Assembly: GCA_039931435.1 (NCBI GenBank)
Contig: JBDTRY010000082.1
Location: 1-14,452, forward strand
From: JBDTRY01 sp039931435
Lineage (GTDB): Bacteria; Acidobacteriota; Thermoanaerobaculia; Gp7-AA8
DNA length: 14,452 nucleotides
Reading direction: 5' to 3'
The stretch's first letter is position 1. Each line of letters opens with the position of its first letter. Positions 13,628 through 14,452 of the stretch are shown here, in pieces. Under the pieces are notes generated by a model, which worked only from the letters and a program-made list of their open reading frames with translations, did not search any database and was not told the origin of the DNA. The position numbers and the translations under genes are program-made.

Positions 13628-14323
13628 ATGCGTACTCGTCATCCCGAATATCATCGGACCAACCGCATTGGCTGGCTTCGCGCGGCCGTACTCGGGGCCA
13701 ACGACGGAATCGTGTCTACGGCCAGCCTGGTGATCGGAGTTGCCGCGGCGCGGGGCTCGCGGCCGGAGGTGTTGCTGGCGGGAGTTGCAGGGTTGACTGC
13801 GGGCGCTCTATCGATGGCAGCGGGAGAGTACGTGTCCGTCAGCTCTCAAGCCGATACGGAGCGCGCCGACCTCGAGAAGGAGCGACACGAGCTTACCGAC
13901 GATCCGGAAGCAGAACTCCAGGAACTCACAGGGATTTATGTGAAACGGGGCCTGGACCGCAATCTGGCACGCGCCGTCGCCACTCAGCTGACGAATCACG
14001 ACGCCCTCGGGGCTCACGCGCGCGACGAACTGGGAATTTCGGAAATCGTTACCGCGCGTCCGATGCAGGCCGCAATGGCCTCGGCTCTGTCGTTCGCCGC
14101 CGGTGCATCGCTACCCATTCTGACCATCGTCATCGCCCCCCAGGCACAACCGGGCATTACAGTGGCCATTGCTTCACTGATTTCCCTTGCCGCTCTCGGT
14201 GCTCTGGCAGGTCGCGCCGGAGGCGCCTCGCCGGCCATCGGCTCTCTGCGTGTCGCCTTCTGGGGAGCACTGGCGATGCTCGTTACCGCGGCGGTCGGCG
14301 CGTTGTTCGGTACGGTCGCGTAG
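13628..14323 (+). CDS. VIT1/CCC1-family Fe2+/Mn2+ transporter
   Basis: This 231-residue membrane protein moves divalent iron or manganese across the inner membrane, probably as a detoxifying exporter coupled to protons. LRAAVLGANDGIVSTASLVIGVAAA (residues 17-41) is the first-helix signature. MAAGEYVSVSSQADTE in the second helix and the following Glu-rich stretch ERADLEKERHELTDDPEAELQEL form the metal-binding region. VATQLTNHDALGAHARDELGI and ARPMQAAMASALSFAAGA are further VIT landmarks, and three hydrophobic helices end the protein. Length and motif order are those of a complete VIT protein. GGAGGA (13617-13622) lies five bases before the ATG at 13628, an excellent ribosome site; the open frame back to 13535 adds 31 residues without family similarity. 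It is divergent from the receiver gene. Confidence 0.93.
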   Translation: MRTRHPEYHRTNRIGWLRAAVLGANDGIVSTASLVIGVAAARGSRPEVLLAGVAGLTAGALSMAAGEYVSVSSQADTERADLEKERHELTDDPEAELQELTGIYVKRGLDRNLARAVATQLTNHDALGAHARDELGISEIVTARPMQAAMASALSFAAGASLPILTIVIAPQAQPGITVAIASLISLAALGALAGRAGGASPAIGSLRVAFWGALAMLVTAAVGALFGTVA

Positions 14324-14380
14324 GGACTGGCGACAACGTGGCAAGCAGCGTCGCGCAGGCATGACACGACTACCGGGGCC

Positions 14381-14440
14381 TGTCATCCTGAAGCGTCGAG
14401 CGAAGGATCTCGTCTACCTTCCCGGTTGCCATCCGCAATG
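14381..14440. repeat. TGTCATCCT interspersed repeat, right-hand copy, possibly cut by window end
   Basis: From TGTCATCCTGAAGCGTCGAG through CTACCTTCCCGGTTGCCATC to GCAATG, this stretch matches the minus strand of 238-295 with about two substitutions and two single-base insertions. The partner inverted end seen in the left copy is not found before the window stops. Confidence 0.75.
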
Positions 14441-14452
14441 AGGGCACGACTT

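Overview
The window reads as a stretch of chromosome from a GC-rich, Gram-negative-type environmental bacterium. The evidence for this is a lipoprotein-type signal, several exported enzymes and a periplasmic M48 protease. Interspersed TGTCATCCT...AGGATGACA repeats and purine-rich heptamer repeats in the gaps remind me of genomes from Acidobacteriota, Gemmatimonadota and similar soil or sediment lineages. That placement is an impression only: no rRNA or marker gene is present. I see no tRNA, rRNA, CRISPR array, transposase, integrase or phage gene.

Layout. 1-387: no gene; degenerate and full copies of the TGTCATCCT repeat family. 388-1065 (-): ECF sigma factor. 1166-1594 (+): DoxX-like membrane protein, divergent from the sigma gene. 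The gap between them holds a perfect inverted repeat whose arms look like two back-to-back ECF -35 elements. 1801-3477 (+): three-part flavoprotein (cyclic-nucleotide-binding-like domain, redox-dead thioredoxin-fold domain, thioredoxin-reductase-like domain without CxxC). 3570-4910 (+): MFS transporter of the metabolite:H+ symporter type. 4927-5889 (+): exported polysaccharide deacetylase. 5959-7686 as read (+): S41-type peptidase with a probable frameshift in a run of nine G; the natural end is probably 7363. 7364-7682: another repeat copy. 7683-9479 (+): GH15 glucoamylase/trehalase-type enzyme. 9533-11038 (-): secreted M48 metalloprotease with a C-terminal extension, convergent on GH15 across a GC-rich hairpin. 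11157-11720 (+): DUF3833-type lipoprotein. 11797-12702 (+): DUF5996-type protein. 12703-12958: convergent gap with two compact hairpins and a 169-bp imperfect palindrome whose right end contains the stop codon of the next gene. 12955-13392 (-): stand-alone response regulator receiver. 13628-14323 (+): VIT1/CCC1-type Fe/Mn transporter. 14381-14440: repeat copy closely matching, in inverted orientation, the one at 238-295.

Functional themes: a probable self-controlled sigma/membrane-protein pair; a possible transcription unit of transporter, deacetylase and peptidase (17 and 69 bp gaps); and envelope or storage-carbohydrate housekeeping (GH15, M48, DUF3833, VIT). The genes do not form one obvious pathway. 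The points most worth a second look are the long palindrome at 12790-12958, the symmetrical promoter region at 1082-1145, the cysteine-less flavoprotein, the G9 frameshift, and the repeat families that reach into gene ends.
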